In this document: in pieces, positions 35,530 to 44,275 of the stretch
How positions within the stretch are numbered: the stretch's first letter is position 1
Layout of the letters: every line of letters begins with the position of its first letter
NCBI RefSeq assembly: GCF_002234535.1
Contig: NZ_CP022521.1
Span: 558,001 to 622,000 of the forward strand
Length of the DNA: 64,000 nt
Reading direction: 5' to 3'
Source: Actinoalloteichus hoggarensis
Lineage (GTDB): Bacteria; Actinomycetota; Actinomycetes; Mycobacteriales; Pseudonocardiaceae
Translations under genes and position numbers: made by a program
Notes under the pieces: model-generated
The model's input: the letters and a program-made list of their open reading frames with translations, nothing else
Databases searched by the model: none
What the model was told of the DNA's origin: nothing

Positions 35530-38154
35530 ATGTCCGACGGCCCCGGCCAGGTCTTCGACGAGGAGTCGACGAGCCCTCCCCACCGTGCCGAAGAGCATCA
35601 GCGTGCCTTCCGCTGGTTCTCCAGTGGACTGCTGACGGTCGGCCTGCTCTCCTCCTTCTTCGTCAGCGTCATGGTGCCCGGCGACTTCGGCTCCGATCTC
35701 TACTGGACGGCGCCGCTCCTGGCCGTCGGCTTCCTCCTCGCGGAGCGCTTCACCATCCACGTCGACGTCAACCGGGTCGGCTGGACGGTCTCCTTCACCG
35801 AGATCCCACTGGTCATCGGTCTGCTCATCGCACCGTTCGAAGTGGTGCTGATCGCCCACCTGCTCGCGGGCATGGGCATGTTGATGGGCACGCTGATCAG
35901 CAGACGGGCCTACAGCCACGCGATCTACAACGCGGGGGTGATGTGCCTGGAGGTCGCGGTGCCCTTCGCGATGGTCGCGGTGTTCGGCAGGCTTCTGGAG
36001 GGCGTGGGACCGAGCTGGCTGCCGGTCATGCTCGGCGCCTTGTTCTCCCCGCTGATCAGCATGCTGCTGGCGCTGGCCGCGATGCGGGTCCTCGGTGGAG
36101 AGGTCCGCTTCTCCGGCGCGGTGCGCATGGCCGCCTACATCCTCGCGGTCGGGCTGCTGAACACGTCGGTGGGCCTGGTCGGATTCGAGTTGGCGGACCG
36201 GGCGCCGTGGGGATGGGCGCTGCTGGTCTTCCTGTGTCTCGCGGTGGCCGCCTTCTACCGCGCCTACTCGGGTCTGCTGCGGGAACGGCGTGATCTGGAG
36301 GCGCTGAGCGATGTGAGCCTCACCGTGGCGCGCTCCGGCCAGCACGTGGCGGGAAGGCCCGCGGGCGAACGGTCTCCTGCCGTCGCGGACTCCCGGGACG
36401 AGTGGCAGTCGATCACCGACCGGATCAGAGATCAGCTCAACGCCACCCGGGTCGTGCTGCATCTGCGGCTCGATCCCGACGGTGACCGGTTCAGCGTCGT
36501 CTCCGGCGAGCCGCTTCCCTCGGCGGCGTTCCCGAACGGGGAGCTCAAGGACGACCCGCTTCTCCAGCTTCCCGGCACGCAGGTGCGGTACTTCCGCGCG
36601 ATCGACGCGGTCGAGGAGATCCGCTCCGCCCTGGGGCGTCGAGGCGCCTACGAGGCGCTCATCGTGCCCTTGCGCGGCGCTCACCAGCTGCTCGGTGCCG
36701 TCGAGGTGCACGACCGCATCAGTCGCTGGCGCGGATTCGGTCAGGCCGACATCCGGCTGCTGCGCACGCTGGCCAGCCATCTCGCGACCACGATGGACAA
36801 CCGCAGGCTGCTGGGCAGACTGCGACATGACGCTTATCACGATCCGCTGACCGGCCTGCTGAACCGTCCCGGGTTCCGGGAGGCCGCGGACGCCCGCATC
36901 GAGCCGGGGCGCCAGGCGTCGATACTGCGGCTGGACCTGGACGTCCTCTCCACGGTCAGCGACGCTCTCGGCCACGCCTGGAGCGACCGGATGGTCGTCG
37001 CCGCGGGGGGCCGCATCCGCGACGTGCTCGGGGCCGACGCCCCGCTCGCCCGGCTGGAGAGCGGCTCCTTCGCGGTCCTGGTCCTGGACCGCGGCGACGA
37101 GGAGCTGGCCGCGCTCGCCGAGCTGTTGCTGGCCGAGGTGGTGCGCCCCTACCCGGTGGATCGCCTGACGGTGGAGGCCTCCGCCGTCGTCGGCTACGCC
37201 TGCCTGGACGAGGAGCCGACCGAGGAGGAGTCACCGGCCGACGCGCTGCTCCAACAGGCCGACGTCGCCATGCGTGCCGCCAGGACCGGTGATGCCGGGG
37301 TCCGGCGCTACGTGCCGAGCATGGGGCAGATCTTCCTCCGACGCTTCCAGCTCGTCACCCAGTTCCGGCAGGCCTTGGACACCGGCCAGGTCGAGGTGCA
37401 CTTCCAACCGAAGATCGCGCTGCGCAGCCGAGCCGTCGTCGGCGTGGAGGCGCTCGTGCGATGGGTGCACCCCGAGTTCGGCAGGCTCGACCCGGACGAG
37501 TTCGTGCCCGCGGTGGAGGCCACCGGCCTGGTCGACGCGCTGACGTCCTTCGTCATGGAGCGCGCCCTGATCGAGGTGCGCGGCTGGCTCGACCGAGGAC
37601 TGCGGATCTCGGCCGCGGTGAATCTGTCCGTGCGCAACCTGGCGGACGAGAGCTTCCCCGAGCGGGTCGGCGAGGCGCTCAGCAGGCATGAGGTGCCGCC
37701 GCAGCTGTTGACCTTCGAGCTGACCGAGTCCGGGGTCATGTCCGACCCGGAACGCGCGCTGCCGGTGCTGCGCAGGCTGCACGCGCTGGGCGTCGTGCTG
37801 GCCGTCGACGACTTCGGCACCGGGTACTCCTCCCTGGCGTATCTGCGGCAGCTTCCGGTCGACGAGGTCAAGATCGACAAGAGCTTCGTGTTCGGCATGG
37901 GTTCCGATCTGTCTGACATGGCGGTGGTCCGCTCGATCATCGAACTGGGCCATTCGCTGGGCCTGGTGGTGGTCGCCGAGGGCGTGGAGGAGGACGCGGT
38001 GCGGGACCAGCTCGTCGAGATGGGCTGTGACATCGCGCAGGGCTATCTGATCTCGCGGCCGCTGCCGCTGGACCGCTTCGAGGCCTGGTTGCAGGCCCGC
38101 ACGGTGCGGGTCCGCGGCCTCTACGATGAGACGGTGCTCACACTGGTCGGTTAG
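35530..38154 (+). CDS. Membrane GAF-GGDEF-EAL protein, probable cyclic di-GMP phosphodiesterase
   Basis: About 874 residues. Six to eight N-terminal helices (residues about 30-260) form a membrane sensor, followed by a GAF-like domain (about 270-430), GGDEF (about 440-600) and EAL (about 610-865). The cyclase signature is replaced: ARLESGSFAVLVL stands where GGDEF should be (near 507). EAL catalytic parts are intact: VEALVRW (about 639), NLSVRNL, FELTESGV, AVDDFGTGYSS and VKIDKSFV. It should hydrolyse, not make, cyclic di-GMP. ATG 35530 has GAGGAGG upstream. It follows YajQ. Confidence 0.9.
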   Translation: MSDGPGQVFDEESTSPPHRAEEHQRAFRWFSSGLLTVGLLSSFFVSVMVPGDFGSDLYWTAPLLAVGFLLAERFTIHVDVNRVGWTVSFTEIPLVIGLLIAPFEVVLIAHLLAGMGMLMGTLISRRAYSHAIYNAGVMCLEVAVPFAMVAVFGRLLEGVGPSWLPVMLGALFSPLISMLLALAAMRVLGGEVRFSGAVRMAAYILAVGLLNTSVGLVGFELADRAPWGWALLVFLCLAVAAFYRAYSGLLRERRDLEALSDVSLTVARSGQHVAGRPAGERSPAVADSRDEWQSITDRIRDQLNATRVVLHLRLDPDGDRFSVVSGEPLPSAAFPNGELKDDPLLQLPGTQVRYFRAIDAVEEIRSALGRRGAYEALIVPLRGAHQLLGAVEVHDRISRWRGFGQADIRLLRTLASHLATTMDNRRLLGRLRHDAYHDPLTGLLNRPGFREAADARIEPGRQASILRLDLDVLSTVSDALGHAWSDRMVVAAGGRIRDVLGADAPLARLESGSFAVLVLDRGDEELAALAELLLAEVVRPYPVDRLTVEASAVVGYACLDEEPTEEESPADALLQQADVAMRAARTGDAGVRRYVPSMGQIFLRRFQLVTQFRQALDTGQVEVHFQPKIALRSRAVVGVEALVRWVHPEFGRLDPDEFVPAVEATGLVDALTSFVMERALIEVRGWLDRGLRISAAVNLSVRNLADESFPERVGEALSRHEVPPQLLTFELTESGVMSDPERALPVLRRLHALGVVLAVDDFGTGYSSLAYLRQLPVDEVKIDKSFVFGMGSDLSDMAVVRSIIELGHSLGLVVVAEGVEEDAVRDQLVEMGCDIAQGYLISRPLPLDRFEAWLQARTVRVRGLYDETVLTLVG

Positions 38155-38173
38155 CGCAGGTCGGCGCGGGTAC

Positions 38174-38193
38174 CCCCGATTTCTCAATCGGGG
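38174..38193 (+). terminator. Terminator after the GGDEF-EAL gene
   Basis: CCCCGATT and AATCGGGG form an eight-pair stem with loop TCTC, starting 20 bases after the stop. Confidence 0.7.
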
Positions 38194-38204
38194 CGATCGT
38201 TGTG

Positions 38205-38210
38205 TAGAGT
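38205..38210 (+). promoter_or_regulatory. Probable -10 box of the tRNA-Thr/tRNA-Met/rpmG transcript
   Basis: TAGAGT lies 24 bases before tRNA-Thr, within TTGTGTAGAGT. The -35 position is weak. Confidence 0.4.
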
Positions 38211-38233
38211 CTGGATCGCTCCCAGCCGAGCAG

Positions 38234-38309
38234 GCCCCAATAGCTCAGTCGGCAGAGCGTCTCCATGGTAAGGAGAAGGTCTACGGTTCGATTCCGTATT
38301 GGGGCTCCA
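38234..38309 (+). tRNA. tRNA-Thr (anticodon GGT)
   Basis: The acceptor stem GCCCCAA pairs with TTGGGGC, followed by T and an encoded CCA. The anticodon arm is CTCC-ATGGTAA-GGAG with GGT. The T arm is ACGGTTCGATTCCGT. Confidence 0.95.
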
Positions 38310-38377
38310 CGATCTCGTCGCGGCACTGAGCAGTTGAGTGTCGCGGCAGAGTCGTGTTTGTTGCGTCACGTTTGCCT

Positions 38378-38453
38378 GGCGGTGTAGCTCAGTTGGTAGA
38401 GCAAACGGCTCATAATCGTTGCGTCGCCGGTTCAAGTCCGGCCACCGCTACCA
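38378..38453 (+). tRNA. tRNA-Met (elongator, anticodon CAT)
   Basis: The acceptor GGCGGTG pairs with CACCGCT (a first G-T pair), followed by A and an encoded CCA. The anticodon loop CTCATAA contains CAT. It lacks the three consecutive G-C pairs in the anticodon stem of initiator tRNA, so it is elongator. It lies just ahead of rpmG. Confidence 0.93.
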
Positions 38454-38528
38454 AGTGAGATGGTCCACTGTCCATGACAGTGGTCGACCATCTCGTTCCC
38501 GCGAGACCGAGTGAGAGAGAGGCTCCCC

Positions 38529-38693
38529 GTGGCCGCCACCGACGTTCGCCCCAAGATCACGTTGGCGTGCGAGGAGTGCAAGCACCGTAACTACATCACC
38601 CGGAAGAACCGGCGGAACGACCCGGACCGTTTGGGCATCAAGAAGTACTGCTCGAACTGCAACACCCACCGGGTGCACAAGGAGACCCGCTGA
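38529..38693 (+). CDS. rpmG: 50S ribosomal protein L33
   Basis: L33 of 54 residues with the four zinc cysteines ([10 protein letters not shown] and YCSNCNTH), so it is the C-plus type. GTG 38529 has GAGAGG upstream; the earlier ATG at 38511 gives residues not in L33. It follows tRNA-Met by about 75 bases, in the tRNA-Thr/tRNA-Met/rpmG/hadAB order known from mycobacteria. Confidence 0.96.
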   Translation: MAATDVRPKITLACEECKHRNYITRKNRRNDPDRLGIKKYCSNCNTHRVHKETR

Positions 38694-38724
38694 CCGGATC
38701 GGTGCTCACGCACCCCCGTCGTCA

Positions 38725-38777
38725 CGACACGACCAGATCAGGGCCCTCACCGACACGGTGGGGGCCCTGGTCGTGTC
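38725..38777. terminator. Terminator after rpmG
   Basis: A long inverted repeat (GACACGACCAG ... GGGCCC with matching GGGCCC ... CTGGTCGTGTC, and an inner CACC/GGTG) starts about 30 bases after rpmG. It separates rpmG from hadA. Confidence 0.7.
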
Positions 38778-38894
38778 CGGGGTCCTGACCCGCTCGTTCG
38801 CGACGGGGCCTGCGAGGGCGTCGCGGGAAGACGGCCCGCTGCCGGGCGAACCTGACGGCATCCTCGATCACCACCCCTCGGTACGGTAAGACGC

Positions 38895-39437
38895 GTGGCC
38901 CTGGATCAAGCCTTCATCGGACGTGTCTATCCGCCTACCGCGCCATACGAGGTCGCGCGGGAGAAGATCCGCGAGTTCGCCCTCGCGGTCGGTGCGGCGG
39001 ACCCTGTGCACCACGACGTCGACGCCGCGCTCGCGGCCGGGCATCCGGACCTGATCGCGCCACCCACGTTCGCCGTCATCCTCTCGATGAGCGCGACCAC
39101 GGTGTTGACCGACGATCCCGAACTGGGCCTGGACTACAGCCGCGTCGTGCACGGCGATCAGAGCTTCGTCCACCACCGCCCCATCAGAGGCGGCGACCGC
39201 CTGCTGACCACGACGACGGTCGAGAGCATCGTGAGCCGGGCGGGCAACGACATGATCACCGTTCGCGCCGACATCGGCACCGAGGACGGCGAACTCGTGA
39301 CGGTCGCCCGGTCCATGCTGGTCGCCAGGGGAACGGCCGACTCGCCCGCCCCGGGCTCGAACGGATCGGCAGCCCAGGATCGGAACTCGGCGGAAGCGGC
39401 CGGTGCCGCGAGCGAATCGGAAGGAACCAGGGCATGA
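38895..39437 (+). CDS. hadA: HadA-type MaoC-like hydratase subunit
   Basis: A 180-residue hot-dog-fold protein of the FAS1-type dehydratase / HadA family. In mycobacteria HadA is the substrate-binding subunit of the 3-hydroxyacyl-ACP dehydratase HadAB of the FAS-II system. The opening FIGRVYPPTAPYEVAREKIR, with PVHHDVDAALAAGHPDLIAP, is characteristic. It lacks the Asp-His catalytic pair, as expected. The last 40 residues are polar and variable. A GTG start. It overlaps hadB by four bases (ATGA), so the two are coupled. The role in an organism presumably without mycolic acids is unclear. Confidence 0.85.
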   Translation: MALDQAFIGRVYPPTAPYEVAREKIREFALAVGAADPVHHDVDAALAAGHPDLIAPPTFAVILSMSATTVLTDDPELGLDYSRVVHGDQSFVHHRPIRGGDRLLTTTTVESIVSRAGNDMITVRADIGTEDGELVTVARSMLVARGTADSPAPGSNGSAAQDRNSAEAAGAASESEGTRA

Positions 39438-39859
39438 GCCTGCGTGTCGCGGCGGACGTCGAGGTCGGCGACCTGCTTCCCGAGTTGCGGGTGTCGGTCA
39501 GCCGGGCGGACCTCGTCCGCTACGCCGGTGCGTCCGGCGACTTCAACCCGATCCACTGGAACGAGCGAGTGGCCCGTGCGGTCGGCCTGCCCGACGTCAT
39601 CGCGCACGGCATGTTCACCATGGCGCAGGGGGCGCGGCTGGTGGCCGACTGGGCGGGTGACCCGGCCGCGGTGGTGGAGTACGGCGTTCGCTTCACCCGA
39701 CCGGTGGTGGTGCCGGACGACGAGGCGGGCGGACTCATCGAGCTGTCCGGCAAGGTGAGCGGCCGGGAGGACGACGGCACGCTGAAGGTCACCGTCACGG
39801 CGCGCAGCAGAGGACAGGCGGTGCTGGGTCGGGCGATCGCTCGCGTGCGACTGGCTTGA
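39434..39859 (+). CDS. hadB: HadB-type MaoC dehydratase, catalytic subunit
   Basis: A 141-residue MaoC/hot-dog protein. The hydratase-2 motif with catalytic Asp and His is intact in YAGASGDFNPIHWNE, followed by IAHGMFTMAQGARL. It should form a heterodimer with HadA and dehydrate (R)-3-hydroxyacyl thioesters. ATG 39434 overlaps the hadA stop. Unlike mycobacteria there is no hadC behind it; the next gene is a convergent aminotransferase after 270 bases. Confidence 0.9.
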   Translation: MSLRVAADVEVGDLLPELRVSVSRADLVRYAGASGDFNPIHWNERVARAVGLPDVIAHGMFTMAQGARLVADWAGDPAAVVEYGVRFTRPVVVPDDEAGGLIELSGKVSGREDDGTLKVTVTARSRGQAVLGRAIARVRLA

Positions 39860-40131
39860 TCGGCGCACCTGGGCGGGTGAATCTCACCGGGTGACCGCCG
39901 CGGCGCCTGTCGCCGTCGCGGGCGGGTGACCGCAGGGTCGCGGTCCGATCCCCGACCGACGCGGACCAGCAGAGACGGAACGCGCCGATCACGGGCGCCG
40001 GACGCCCCGGCCGGAGTGAGGGCGGCCTGACCGTGAGGCCGGGAACGCGACACCGCCGGGGGCGAGACCTCCGGCGGTGTCGACGGGCTCGAACGGCGCT
40101 GCCTCGGCCGTGCGCGTCCGGGCGGGGCGAT

Positions 40132-41373
40132 CTAGCGAGCCTCGGCGAGCAGCGTGCTCATCCGCTCGATGCCCGCCGCCAGGTCGTCGTCGCCGAGGGC
40201 GTAGGACAGCCGCAGGTAACCGGGGGTGCCGAAGGCCTCACCGGGCACCACGGCCACCTCGGCGTGTTCCAGGACGGCCTCCGCCAGATCGACGCTCGAC
40301 GTCAGCCGCCTGCCGCGCAGCTCCTTGCCGAGCAGCTCCCGGACCGAGGGATACACGTAGAACGCGCCCTGCGGGGTGGGGCAGGTCACGCCGGGGATCG
40401 CCGACAGCATGGACACGATCGTCCGCCGCCTGCGGTCGAACGCCGTCCGCATCTCCGTCACGGCGTCCAACGGACCCGACACGGCGGCCAGTGCCGCCCG
40501 CTGCGAGACGTTGGCCACGTTGGAGGTCAGGTGCGACTGAAGGCTGCCCGCCGCCTTGATGACGTCCTTCGGCCCGATCATCCAACCCACTCGCCAGCCG
40601 GTCATCGCGAAGGTCTTGGCGACCCCGTTGACCACGATGCAGCGGTCGGCCAGCTCCGGGACGGCGACCGGAAGCGACAGCGCCTGCACGCCGTCGTAGA
40701 CCAGGTGTTCGTAGATCTCGTCGGTGATCACCCAGATCCCGTGCTCCGCCGCCCAGCGGCCGATGGCGGTGACCAGCTCGGGCGGGTACACCGCACCGGT
40801 GGGATTCGACGGTGAGCAGAACAGCAGCACCTTCGTCGCGGCCGTCCTGGCGACCTCGAGCTGCTCGACGCTGACCAGGTAGCCGGTCGACTCGTCGGTG
40901 GGCACGACCACGGCCGCACCGCCCGCGAGCGTGATCGCCTCCGGATAGGTGGTCCAGTAGGGCGCGGGCAGCAGCACCTCGTCACCCGGGTCCAGCAGGG
41001 TGGCGAAGGCCTGGTAGACGGCCTGCTTGCCGCCGTTGGCGACCAGGATCCGACCGGGGTCCACCTGGTAGCCGGAGTCGCGCAGCGTCTTCTCGGCGAT
41101 CGCCTCGCGCAGCTCGGGCAGGCCGCCCGCCGGGGTGTAACGGTGATTCCTCGGCTCGGCGCAGGCCGCCTCGGCCGCGGCCACGATGTGCGGCGGCGTC
41201 GGGAAGTCCGGCTCCCCGGCGCCGAAGCCGATGACTGGTCTGCCCGCTGCCTTCAGGGCCTTGGCCTTGGCGTCCACTGCCAGGGTCGCGGACTCGCGGA
41301 TGCCGCTCACCCGCGCCGAGATCCGGGGGCGGTGCGGGTTGGGAACTGGGCTGTCTGTCTGTGGAACGGCCAT
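40132..41373 (-). CDS. Class I pyridoxal-phosphate aminotransferase (aspartate aminotransferase type)
   Basis: A 413-residue fold-type I aminotransferase of the AspC-Igamma group. [17 protein letters not shown] is the N-terminal signature, and [14 protein letters not shown] binds cofactor. [15 protein letters not shown] and [15 protein letters not shown] are core motifs. The PLP Lys is in [16 protein letters not shown], and [13 protein letters not shown] contains the substrate-binding Arg. Aspartate:2-oxoglutarate activity is most likely, but related aromatic or prephenate specificity is possible. It converges on hadB and is divergent from tRNA-Trp/secE. GGGAG is nine bases before the ATG. 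Confidence 0.92.
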   Translation of the reverse strand: MAVPQTDSPVPNPHRPRISARVSGIRESATLAVDAKAKALKAAGRPVIGFGAGEPDFPTPPHIVAAAEAACAEPRNHRYTPAGGLPELREAIAEKTLRDSGYQVDPGRILVANGGKQAVYQAFATLLDPGDEVLLPAPYWTTYPEAITLAGGAAVVVPTDESTGYLVSVEQLEVARTAATKVLLFCSPSNPTGAVYPPELVTAIGRWAAEHGIWVITDEIYEHLVYDGVQALSLPVAVPELADRCIVVNGVAKTFAMTGWRVGWMIGPKDVIKAAGSLQSHLTSNVANVSQRAALAAVSGPLDAVTEMRTAFDRRRRTIVSMLSAIPGVTCPTPQGAFYVYPSVRELLGKELRGRRLTSSVDLAEAVLEHAEVAVVPGEAFGTPGYLRLSYALGDDDLAAGIERMSTLLAEAR

Positions 41374-41455
41374 GCCGGAATGCTCCCAGACCTGGCCTTC
41401 TGTCGATGAGCCTGCCCCTGGAGTCGCCGCGGGCGAACGTCGGTCGGCGATGGGG

Positions 41456-41486
41456 TTGGAGTAATGCGGGTCGCGTACCGTACACT
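41456..41486 (+). promoter_or_regulatory. Candidate promoter of tRNA-Trp/secE/nusG
   Basis: TTGGAG at 41456-41461 and TACACT at 41481-41486 are spaced by 19 bases, about 105 bases before tRNA-Trp. The -10 is a good actinobacterial match; the spacing is long. Confidence 0.4.
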
Positions 41487-41590
41487 TCCGTTCCTAGGCA
41501 GCCTGTCTGCTTCAGACCCGCCTGCGCATGCGGCGGGGAGGATGCGGGAGGATGTCCGGACGGCGGTGAACCAACCGGTTCGTTCGCCGA

Positions 41591-41663
<73 letters not shown>

Positions 41664-41697
41664 CGTCGAAGCCGACGGCTGAGCGGAGGAGCGCAGC

Positions 41698-42108
41698 GTG
41701 AGCGAGGACCGCGAGCACAAGCGGGACGGGGAGGGCGACGACGCCTCCCGACCACGCAGCGCCGCCGAGCGTCGCGAGCGACGCGCCTCCGCGCGCCCGG
41801 CTGCCAGGAAGGATCGACGCGGCGGCGACGCCGAGTCGTCCAAGGGCGAGGTAGTGAGTTCGGGCACCCCGAGGAAGGGGCGGCCGACCGAGTCGCGCGA
41901 CGGGAAGGGCAAGCGCCCGTCACTGCCGCGTAGGCTTGGGCGGTTCGTCCGCGAGGTCGTGGCCGAACTCCGGAAGGTCATCTGGCCCACGCGCAAGCAG
42001 ATGGTGACCTACACACTGGTGGTGCTGGTCTTCGTTTCCTTCATGGTGACGCTGGTGGCGGGACTGGACATCGCCTTCAGCCGGGGCGTGTTGTGGCTGT
42101 TCGGCTGA
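41698..42108 (+). CDS. secE: Preprotein translocase subunit SecE
   Basis: A 136-residue SecE, clamp subunit of the SecYEG protein channel in the plasma membrane. Residues 1-75 are a long polar, highly charged extension common in actinobacteria. The conserved amphipathic region [20 protein letters not shown] precedes one transmembrane helix ([20 protein letters not shown]). The GTG start has GGAGGA upstream. It follows tRNA-Trp and precedes nusG in one operon. Confidence 0.96.
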   Translation: MSEDREHKRDGEGDDASRPRSAAERRERRASARPAARKDRRGGDAESSKGEVVSSGTPRKGRPTESRDGKGKRPSLPRRLGRFVREVVAELRKVIWPTRKQMVTYTLVVLVFVSFMVTLVAGLDIAFSRGVLWLFG

Positions 42109-42181
42109 TCTCGATCCGTTGCGGATCGCAGGTCGGTGGACGGACCGCGACCGCGACACACGAGAGGAAGCGGGACCGACA

Positions 42182-42979
42182 GTGACCTCCAATGAGGACA
42201 GCCAGGAGCTGACCGGCCTGTCCGACGAGCAGGTGCACGCCAAGGGCGCCGATGAGGGCTCGACGGCTGTCGAGTCCGCCGAGGCCGGCGAGACTGCCAC
42301 GGAGGCCACCGACGGTGCTGCTGCCGAAGCGCTCTCGGCAGGCGAGTCGGCAGAGGAGCGCCAGGACGAGCCCGAGTTCGACCCGGTGGCCGAGATGCGC
42401 GCCGCGCTGGCGAGCGCGCCCGGCGAGTGGTATGTGGTGCACTCCTACGCCGGTTACGAGAACAAGGTCAAGACCAACCTGGAGACCCGGGTCCAGACCC
42501 TCGACGTGGAGGACTTCATCTTCCAGGTCGAGGTGCCGACCGAAGAGGTCACCGAGATCAAGAACGGCCAGCGCAAGCAGGTGCAGCGCAAGGTGCTGCC
42601 CGGCTACATCCTGGTTCGCATGGAGTTGAACGACGCCTCGTGGGGCGCGGTGCGCAACACGCCGGGCGTCACCGGCTTCGTCGGGGCGACCTCGCGTCCC
42701 TCGCCGCTCACGCTGGACGAGGTGCTGAAGTTCCTCGTGCCGCAGGTCGAGGAGGCGAAGCCGGAGAAGGGCAAGGCCGCCGCCGCGGCCGCGAAGTCGA
42801 GCATCGAGGTCGACTTCGAGGTCGGGGAGTCGGTGACCGTCATGGACGGGCCGTTCGCCACGCTGCCCGCGACGATCAACGAGGTCAACGCCGACGCACA
42901 GAAGCTCAAGGTGCTGGTGTCGATCTTCGGTCGCGAGACTCCGGTGGAGCTGTCGTTCAACCAGGTCTCCAAGATCTGA
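42182..42979 (+). CDS. nusG: Transcription termination/antitermination factor NusG
   Basis: A 265-residue NusG. An acidic N-terminal extension of about 75 residues (rich in Glu, Ala, Asp) precedes the NGN domain starting at [20 protein letters not shown]. The C-terminal KOW domain includes [19 protein letters not shown]. It binds RNA polymerase and links it to Rho or the ribosome. GTG 42182 is chosen over ATG 42119, with AGAGGAAG upstream. Ordinarily rplK follows; here rplA follows after 117 bases. Confidence 0.96.
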   Translation: MTSNEDSQELTGLSDEQVHAKGADEGSTAVESAEAGETATEATDGAAAEALSAGESAEERQDEPEFDPVAEMRAALASAPGEWYVVHSYAGYENKVKTNLETRVQTLDVEDFIFQVEVPTEEVTEIKNGQRKQVQRKVLPGYILVRMELNDASWGAVRNTPGVTGFVGATSRPSPLTLDEVLKFLVPQVEEAKPEKGKAAAAAAKSSIEVDFEVGESVTVMDGPFATLPATINEVNADAQKLKVLVSIFGRETPVELSFNQVSKI

Positions 42980-43096
42980 CCACGGCGAACTCGTTCGCCT
43001 GTCGAATCCGACCCCGCGTCCTGCGGGGCTCGGGTGTGGGAGGGCCACGCGCTGGCCCGTCACCACGACTGATCCAGAATCGAAGGAACAGAGGAC
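42980..43096. other. nusG-rplA gap where rplK is expected
   Basis: Only 117 bases lie between nusG and rplA. The usual rplK (L11, about 430 bases) is absent, and no L11 fragment is recognisable in any frame. A GC-rich stretch with short repeats (CCCCGCGTCCTGCGGGG at 43013-43029 can fold) precedes the rplA ribosome site GAAGGAACAGAGG. Confidence 0.85.
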
Positions 43097-43816
43097 ATGA
43101 CCAAGCGCAGCAAGGCTTACCGTCAGGCCGAAGAGCTCATCGACCGCGCGCGGCTCTACTCGCCGCTGGAGGCCACCAAGCTGGCCCGGGAGACCGCGAA
43201 GGCGCGGAAGGACTCCACGGTCGAGGTGGCGATCCGGCTCGGCGTCGACCCGCGTAAGGCGGACCAGATGGTGCGTGGCACCGTCAACCTGCCGCACGGC
43301 ACCGGCAAGACCGCCCGCGTGATCGTCTTCGCGACGGGTGACAAGGCGGCCGAGGCCGAGGCCGCGGGCGCCGACGCCGTGGGTACCGACGAGCTGATCG
43401 AGCGCATCCAGGGCGGCTGGCTGGAGTTCGACGCCGCGATCGCGACCCCGGACCAGATGGCCAAGGTCGGTCGGATCGCGCGCATCCTCGGCCCGCGTGG
43501 CCTGATGCCGAACCCGAAGACCGGCACCGTGACGCCTGACGTCACCAAGGCCGTCACCGAGATCAAGGGCGGAAAGATCGCCTTCCGGGTGGACAAGCAG
43601 GCCAACCTGCACATGGTGATAGGCAAGGCGTCGTTCGAGACCGAGAAGCTGGTCGAGAACTACGCGGTCGCGCTGGACGAGGTGCTGCGGGCGAAGCCGT
43701 CGGCCGCCAAGGGCCGCTTCCTGAAGAAGATCACCTTCTCCACCACCATGGGCCCGGGCATCCCGGTCGACCCGAACCGCACCCGCGACCTGCTGGCCGA
43801 CGAGAACGCCTCCTGA
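43097..43816 (+). CDS. rplA: 50S ribosomal protein L1
   Basis: Full-length L1 of 239 residues, which binds 23S rRNA at the mobile stalk near the E site and usually represses its own operon. The family signature [20 protein letters not shown] is intact, with [22 protein letters not shown] and the C-terminal [13 protein letters not shown]. The ATG start has AAGGAACAGAGG upstream. It is the last gene before a strong terminator. Its normal operon partner rplK is missing upstream. Confidence 0.97.
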   Translation: MTKRSKAYRQAEELIDRARLYSPLEATKLARETAKARKDSTVEVAIRLGVDPRKADQMVRGTVNLPHGTGKTARVIVFATGDKAAEAEAAGADAVGTDELIERIQGGWLEFDAAIATPDQMAKVGRIARILGPRGLMPNPKTGTVTPDVTKAVTEIKGGKIAFRVDKQANLHMVIGKASFETEKLVENYAVALDEVLRAKPSAAKGRFLKKITFSTTMGPGIPVDPNRTRDLLADENAS

Positions 43817-43836
43817 GGTTCCCAGGCGATCAGCTG

Positions 43837-43874
43837 ATCGGGCCCCCGCCGCGTACCTGCGGCGGGGGCCCGAT
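43837..43874 (+). terminator. Strong terminator after rplA
   Basis: ATCGGGCCCCCGCCGC pairs perfectly with GCGGCGGGGGCCCGAT, giving a 16-pair stem with loop GTACCT, 20 bases after the rplA stop. TCGTCTGT follows. Confidence 0.9.
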
Positions 43875-43881
43875 TCGTCTG

Positions 43882-43916
43882 TCCGTGCTCCGTGCTCCGT
43901 GCTCCGTGCTCCGTGC
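43882..43916 (+). repeat. Heptanucleotide tandem repeat, five copies
   Basis: The unit TCCGTGC is repeated five times without error, directly behind the rplA terminator in intergenic DNA. Confidence 0.9.
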
Positions 43917-44275
43917 GGTCGGCGGCGCCCGTGGGCGGCCCTGGCTCGTGGGCAGGCCGGTGGTGGGCGGGTGTCATGAACGGGGTGGTGTCGGCGCCTC
44001 CACATCCGGTTCGTGTCGTCCAGTCCACGGTGGGACGGTCCGTGCGGGTCGGTCCCGGTGGATCGGACCGATCACAGGCGACTCCGACGCGGGTGCCGAG
44101 TAGTCGCCTGCCGCGGGTCGATCCGCCCGGGGGAGGGCGCTGTCCGAGCAGACGCAGCCGGACGGGGCATAGACCGGCGCGGTGTTCGATTGGCGCGGCG
44201 CTCGGGGAACCGAACGCGAGCCGACGGGGAGTGCGCGCGCCGCCGGGCGGGTGTCACCGCCCGGCTCTCCAGGCG
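43917..44275. other. Non-coding region after the heptamer repeat
   Basis: About 360 GC-rich bases between the repeat and the convergent membrane protein gene. No gene found. Confidence 0.45.
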
